The notes under the pieces are model-generated. The model saw only the letters and a program-made list of their open reading frames with translations, did no database searches and was not told the origin of the DNA. This document shows positions 4,793 through 5,670 of a stretch of DNA of 5,670 nucleotides, piece by piece (the stretch's first letter is position 1; every line of letters begins with the position of its first letter). The stretch is from Fidelibacterota bacterium (GTDB lineage: Bacteria > Fidelibacterota > Marinisomatia > Marinisomatales > J089), in contig RFIZ01000179.1 of the NCBI GenBank assembly GCA_003695105.1, forward strand, positions 1 to 5,670. Reading direction: 5' to 3'. Made by a program: the position numbers and the translations under genes.

Positions 4793-5670
4793 TACCCAGT
4801 GAACTCATCATTCAAAAACGCTCCGGCCGGGCCCTGGACCGGGAAGAACTGGCCTGGCTGATTCAGTCCTACGTGGAGGGAACCCTCCCCGATTACCAGA
4901 TGGCCGCCTTCCTCATGGCGGTCTTCTTTCAGGGTATGTCCCTGGAGGAAAACATTACCCTGACCGATCTCATGATCGCGTCCGGCGAACGGATGGATTT
5001 CAGCCATCTGCCGGCCTTCCCCTGTGACAAGCACAGCACCGGCGGCGTGGGCGACAAGGTGTCCCTGGTCCTGGGACCGCTCCTGGCCAGCGTGGGACTG
5101 GCCATTCCCATGATCAGCGGCCGCAGCCTGGGTCATACCGGCGGAACCTTGGACAAACTGGAATCGATCCCCGGGTTTTCCGTCGACCAATCCCTGCCCC
5201 GGTTCCGGGAACTGGTGGAAGAGGTCGGCATCGGTATGATCGGACAGACGGCCCACATCTGTCCCGCCGACAAAAAATTGTATGCCCTCCGGGACGTGAC
5301 CGGAACGGTGGAATCCATCCCCCTGATCGGGGCTTCCATCATGAGCAAAAAAATCGCCGAAGGCATCCGGGGATTGGTGATTGATCTGAAGGTGGGCAGC
5401 GGCGCTTTCATGCAGACGCTGGAGCAGGGGCGCGCCCTGGGGTCCCGGCTCCAGGCCATTGGCGAGGCCTTCGGCGTACGCACGGACATTCTTTATTCCA
5501 ACATGGACCAGCCCCTGGGCCGGGCCGCCGGCATCTGGTGCGAAGTCCTGGAAGCGGTGGACTGCCTCCGGGGGCAGGGTCCCCGGGACACCCGCGCCCT
5601 GACTCTGGAACTGTCCTCCGTACTCGTTTTGCAGGGCGGCCTGGCCGACAGCCGGGAGTCGGCCCTGACC
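4789..5670 (+). CDS. pdp: Pyrimidine-nucleoside (thymidine) phosphorylase, 3' end outside window
   Basis: The first 294 residues of a protein usually about 430-440 long; it remains open to the window edge. The enzyme cleaves uridine, thymidine or deoxyuridine with phosphate to free base and (deoxy)ribose-1-phosphate, in cytoplasmic pyrimidine salvage. Visible features are an N-terminal helical domain (about 1-65), the phosphate-binding DKHSTGGVGDKVS at 80-92, the family signature SGRSLGHTGGTLDKLES at 110-126, ADKKLYALRDVTGTVESIP at 160-178, and SIMSKKIAEG at 183-192. Arg168, Ser183 and Lys187 occupy the positions that bind the pyrimidine in characterised bacterial enzymes, so activity is expected. 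The signature has Ser113 where most family members have Gly. Whether it prefers thymidine only (deoA) or both nucleosides (pdp) cannot be told, and the C-terminal domain is missing from view. Its start is fixed by the ATGA overlap with lptF and a nearby GGTGGA. Confidence 0.94.
   Translation, partial: MIPSELIIQKRSGRALDREELAWLIQSYVEGTLPDYQMAAFLMAVFFQGMSLEENITLTDLMIASGERMDFSHLPAFPCDKHSTGGVGDKVSLVLGPLLASVGLAIPMISGRSLGHTGGTLDKLESIPGFSVDQSLPRFRELVEEVGIGMIGQTAHICPADKKLYALRDVTGTVESIPLIGASIMSKKIAEGIRGLVIDLKVGSGAFMQTLEQGRALGSRLQAIGEAFGVRTDILYSNMDQPLGRAAGIWCEVLEAVDCLRGQGPRDTRALTLELSSVLVLQGGLADSRESALT

Noticed and set aside
1..5670. CRISPR array, transposon ends, phage genes or a defence system
   Set aside because: No regularly spaced repeats, transposase or integrase domain, or toxin-antitoxin-like pair was seen on either strand.

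Overview
The window comes from a moderately GC-rich Gram-negative (diderm) bacterium. An LptF-type lipopolysaccharide-export permease and a lipoprotein carrying an outer-membrane-type lipobox both require an outer membrane. The long LptF with a charged insert, and the overall style of the proteins, recall the Bacteroidota/Chlorobiota/Calditrichota side of the tree (FCB group), but nothing here fixes the phylum and that placement is a low-confidence inference. Neither tRNA gene encodes its own CCA end.

Layout, left to right. (1) 1-954: on the minus strand, a 63-residue two-helix membrane protein is followed 45 bases later by an FKBP-type peptidyl-prolyl isomerase lipoprotein, probably one transcript. 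The right arm and T-run of an intrinsic terminator lie at the left edge. (2) 1001-1630: a divergent, plus-strand alpha/beta hydrolase of the phospholipase/carboxylesterase family. (3) 1690-1893: a minus-strand cold-shock-domain protein, convergent with the hydrolase. (4) 2030-2926: a plus-strand PAS-GGDEF diguanylate cyclase with an intact catalytic motif, an intact inhibitory I-site and a cysteine-containing PAS domain. (5) 2970-3273: a minus-strand RNA cluster. In transcription order it holds a 50-base tRNA-like element, tRNA-His(GUG), an intrinsic terminator and tRNA-Pro(UGG). (6) 3413-5670: plus-strand lptF overlapping by ATGA with a pyrimidine-nucleoside phosphorylase gene that runs off the right edge.

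Most of the protein genes are ordinary housekeeping and envelope genes with no obvious shared pathway. The part that most repays a second look is the RNA cluster. Directly 5' of tRNA-His sits a compact element with a 7-bp acceptor-like helix, a 4-bp mini-arm and a canonical 5-bp T-arm with loop TTCGACT, but no room for an anticodon arm. Its central segment, TTCGACGGGAA, resembles the conserved 5' region of tmRNA. In addition, 13 of the 14 bases between the 9-bp arms of the tRNA-His terminator are complementary (one G-U pair) to the 5' acceptor strand of tRNA-His plus its leader. Extra copies of the tRNA-Pro 5' acceptor strand also flank tRNA-Pro. These could be decay and duplication relics of an old tRNA operon, or a regulated tRNA-processing unit; the sequence alone does not decide.
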